Shown here: piece after piece, positions 24,731 through 27,141 of the stretch
Position numbering within the stretch: position 1 is the stretch's first letter
Layout of the letters: each line of letters opens with the position of its first letter
From: Mnemiopsis leidyi
Lineage: Eukaryota; Ctenophora; Tentaculata; Lobata; Bolinopsidae
Assembly: GCA_000226015.1 (NCBI GenBank)
Contig: JH154466.1
Coordinates: 1 to 27,141 of the forward strand
DNA: 27,141 nucleotides
Direction of reading: 5' to 3'
The notes under the pieces: generated by a model
Databases searched by the model: none
What the model was told of the DNA's origin: nothing
The model's input: the letters and a program-made list of their open reading frames with translations, nothing else
Program-made: the position numbers and the translations under genes

Positions 24731-24842
24731 TAACCCTCAATCACGGTTTCCTGGTCATTCAGCTGAGTCGACCGAAGAAGATTGCATAGGCAAATGCCCT
24801 TAGCGCACCCCTCTAGGATTAACCATCAATCACGGTTTCCTG
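24731..24842. repeat. Direct repeat around ATCACGGTTTCCTG
   Basis: TAACC(C/A)TCAATCACGGTTTC is found at 24731 and 24820, each followed by CTG and a GTCGACC-like segment. Probably part of a duplicated SINE body. Confidence 0.8.
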
Positions 24843-24849
24843 TCGACCA

Positions 24850-24993
24850 GGGCTACCTAGGTCCAACAAAGTCCTTAGCAGATGGTCAAATATGCTCACT
24901 CCTTGGCTGGGCAGCACAATGAATCGAATCCTGGCCATTAGGAATGAAAGTCAGGTCCAGTGCCCTTAGCTCTAGCCTCTATGCAACTAACCC
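24850..24993 (-). mobile_element. tRNA-derived SINE-like repeat
   Basis: On the minus strand, 24993-24921 resembles a degenerate tRNA: GGGTTAGTTGCATAGAGGC (A-box-like), then a possible anticodon stem (CTGG/CCAG) and GGATTCGATTC (B-box-like). The tRNA-like head is followed by a non-tRNA body toward 24730. No intact cloverleaf, so not a functional tRNA. Confidence 0.45.
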
Positions 24994-25115
24994 ACATATT
25001 TTATATCCAGAATGAAGCCCAGGGAAGAGCCTTTCGAAGCCCAAGAAAAAGCCATGAGCTCTCATTCCAGGACAAATGCCCATTTAACAGTCAAAAACAT
25101 GAATTATAATTATAT

Positions 25116-25121
25116 TTTATT
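25116..25121 (-). terminator. Possible polyadenylation signal of CDIN1
   Basis: AATAAA on the minus strand, about 270 nt past the CDIN1 stop. Other AT-rich variants lie closer, so the choice is uncertain. Confidence 0.35.
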
Positions 25122-25387
25122 GTTATCTAACCATTTCCAATATGCACAATATAGTACACCAGTAAAATATTAAGAACATCATTAATAACTCTTTAACTGC
25201 ATCTTCTAATTTGATTTTATCAATACAGACTTACCTTTATATTGTGAAACTTTAAAAATGTTAAAAACAACAATCGTCTTATTTCTTAAACTCTCAAATT
25301 ATACCAGATGAAGCACAAATAGATGGATATCATACAAGTTCCATCATGTATACAGAAGAGAAGATGGAATTATTCATTGACAGTTTT

Positions 25388-26194
25388 TTATATCAGGGTA
25401 GTTATTTTAGAAGGCATATGGTCCATGATGATAATTCCCTTGTCTAATGTCTGTTCAGCAAGTTCATCAACAAATCCAAACCAGTAAATCACTAGCCCAG
25501 GTCCAAACCTATTCGAATAGCTCCAGTACTGTTCCCGAAGGTATTGCTTATGGGTATGTTCGTCACCAAAGGATGCCTTGCTTTCTATCCAGTTAATAAC
25601 ATTATCACCTATGGCTATGGGAACGGTTAAGAGTAGATCAGGTGTTTTATCATAACCCTGATCTCGAAGGATATTTTCATCTTTAAAAGGAACATTCATG
25701 AGAGTTAGCTTGTCTTTTAGAATAAGCTCATATTCTTCACCAATAGATTTTTTAATCAGATCAATGCTTGGCCCAAATTGATCATCATTGTCAAGACAGT
25801 ATTGAACTTGCTCCCTGAGGATCTTATCTTCAATGACCTCTAAATTTCTAAGAATGTATGTAGAGGTTTGATTTTTGTCAAGTTCAGTAAGCTCTATAAA
25901 CATTTTAGCCAACATAACAGGTGGTAGACCCAACTGTTTGGCAAGATTATGAATTGCTTCCTTTGAAGAATCATTATTGGATTGAAATTGTTTCCAGTGG
26001 TCTGATTGAATGCGTTGGTCACTATTCATGTGAGAAATTTTCCTTAACCTCTTTTGAACAATCTGCATGTATATGGCAAGAACAGTATTGTGGCTACATT
26101 GAAAAACCTTTGCTGCTTCACTAATGCACAACTCTGCCTCTAGATCAGATGCTTCAATAAGTTTAGAAATTTTCTGATATGTCTCCATTAACAT
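25388..26194 (-). CDS. CDIN1: CDAN1-interacting nuclease 1 (C15orf41 homologue)
   Basis: 268 aa, near the 281 aa of the human protein, in one uninterrupted frame. CDIN1 is a PD-(D/E)XK-fold predicted endonuclease that binds codanin-1; human variants cause congenital dyserythropoietic anaemia type Ib. The N-terminal half is helical (helix-turn-helix pair in the family). The C-terminal nuclease block holds GYDKTPDLLLTVPIAIG (the motif Asp), NWIESKASFGD (the E-x-K) and YWSYSNRFGPGLVIYWFGF, all strongly conserved. The start is the first Met (26194): aligned to the human N-terminus it gives the right length, and a splice acceptor lies 12 nt upstream. The frame stays open to that acceptor, so an upstream coding exon is possible but unlikely. 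Same strand as TRRAP, head to tail, about 1.5 kb apart. Confidence 0.95.
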   Translation of the reverse strand: MLMETYQKISKLIEASDLEAELCISEAAKVFQCSHNTVLAIYMQIVQKRLRKISHMNSDQRIQSDHWKQFQSNNDSSKEAIHNLAKQLGLPPVMLAKMFIELTELDKNQTSTYILRNLEVIEDKILREQVQYCLDNDDQFGPSIDLIKKSIGEEYELILKDKLTLMNVPFKDENILRDQGYDKTPDLLLTVPIAIGDNVINWIESKASFGDEHTHKQYLREQYWSYSNRFGPGLVIYWFGFVDELAEQTLDKGIIIMDHMPSKITTLI

Positions 26195-26208
26195 CTTCTT
26201 TGTTTCCT
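26195..26208 (-). promoter_or_regulatory. 3' splice acceptor 12 nt before the CDIN1 ATG
   Basis: GTATTTTTAG ends at 26207 (transcript sense), then GAAACAAAGAAG and the ATG. A 5'UTR intron or leader trans-splice site. Confidence 0.5.
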
Positions 26209-26858
26209 AAAAATACATATCTGGATGATCAAACTTTAATTTAAAAACTTAAGTATGAACAATTTATGTTTCTAGAGCCAGAACGAGTTTATGAAATAAT
26301 GGGCCAGAAGTCCAGTGGTTGTTTGTTGAGAATGAATAAAAATTGTTGAAAATTCTGAGTTCCATCTGCATTCAGGACATCTTGGTCCTGTTTTAACAGT
26401 AACCATATCATTTTAAAAACTGTTCAATTTAGTAAAATCCAAAACTTAGCTGAACCCAGTTCCATATATGTACTACAGTTTAACTTCCAACCCAACTTCC
26501 GCAATTATGACCTGCACTGCTCTATTATTAAGCATAGCTTTATTCCAACTTTGATTCATCGACAAGGAACATCGTAAGAAGGCTGAAATAACAATATGAC
26601 CCCAAAATCTGAAAACATGAAGCCTTTAGAAACTTTCAGTCAACTACAACAAAGTTACTACCACACTTACTACTACTACTACAGTTCTACAAACTTTTAA
26701 CCCTGGGACCAAATTGGCATTTTTCTGGTGAGTTTCATTCAAATTTGATTATGTCAAAAGGTGGAAGGTGACTGGTGACCAGGGGATTATATAATGACAA
26801 TCTTTTATTAAATGTTGATGTAAAATCTTAACCCTCTCCCGTTAGTAAGTCTTGTATA
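26209..26858. other. Upstream flank of CDIN1
   Basis: AT-rich DNA with a small TACTACTACTACTAC run near 26658-26681. No coding region or RNA gene recognised. Confidence 0.6.
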
Positions 26859-26860
26859 TA

Positions 26861-27141
26861 CAGTCATCCCCCGAATTACCGGGCCCCAATTTACCGGGCC
26901 TCATTTCTTTCCCCCGGGGAACAATAGACACAGTAAAAACTCCAGTATTTCAAAGGCAACTGTTAAATTTTGTTGTCAAAACTATGTAATACAGTCGGAC
27001 TAACACTTTTTACTTATTTAACATTGTTCAAATGATTAAAAGACAGTATGTAGACACATAAGACGGTATATAGACATGTAAGAGACAATTTTGGGCCCCA
27101 AATGGCTCCCCCCCGATTTACCAGGTCCCCCGATTTACCGG
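26861..27141. mobile_element. Possible pogo-like DNA transposon, left end, cut by the window edge
   Basis: TATA is followed by CAGTCATCCCCCGAATTACC, the CAGT start and TA context of pogo/Tigger-type ends. Related sub-repeats ((C/G)AATT(T)ACCGGGCC, GATTTACC(A/G)G) recur near 26889 and 27114-27141. No transposase frame in the visible 281 bp. Confidence 0.45.

Noticed and set aside
24921..24993. Functional tRNA gene
   Set aside because: No intact acceptor stem or consistent cloverleaf and a degenerate B box; better read as a SINE head.

Overview
The window is metazoan nuclear DNA. Its genes are split by many short, AT-rich introns with GT-AG borders, and it carries animal-type transposon remnants (mariner/Tc1, Penelope-like, a LINE endonuclease piece, a probable tRNA-derived SINE and a pogo-like end). 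No bacterial features are present. The lineage cannot be fixed from sequence alone; intron density and small intron size suit an invertebrate. A run of 10 Ns at 12957-12966 is an assembly gap inside a retroelement.

Main content: almost the whole window from 23847 down to 188 (minus strand) is the 5' half of one large gene, the orthologue of TRRAP/Tra1, the giant HEAT-repeat pseudokinase scaffold of SAGA and NuA4/TIP60 histone acetyltransferase complexes. I resolve 44 coding exons (5,833 nt, about 1,944 codons). Phases agree at every junction, with one GC-AG junction still open. Peptides follow the TRRAP N-terminal solenoid in order. The FAT, pseudokinase and FATC regions lie beyond the left edge.

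Upstream of TRRAP, on the same strand, is an intact CDIN1 (C15orf41) nuclease gene at 25388-26194, uninterrupted by introns in the window. Between them lie a 595-bp internally deleted mariner with 26-bp terminal inverted repeats, only 46 bp from a TRRAP 5' acceptor, and a SINE-like repeat. A pogo-like end enters at the right edge.

Nested genes and inserts: the 4.3-kb TRRAP intron 40 (1449-5797) holds an intronless 522-aa BTB-domain gene on the opposite strand, a degraded LINE endonuclease piece and a foldback element. Intron 25 (11455-13962) holds a 20-bp minisatellite built around nine perfect TGACGTCA (CRE) octamers. It also holds a tandem, rearranged Penelope-like element bounded by a 12-bp target duplication, inserted 6 nt from the exon 25 donor.

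Recurrent themes: tandem repeats sit flush against splice sites (exons 16, 23, 26, 29, 44); exon 16 has three in-frame 3' splice sites spaced exactly 57 bp; and each of the three host genes has a strong 3' splice acceptor just upstream of its start codon, compatible with 5'UTR introns or spliced-leader trans-splicing.
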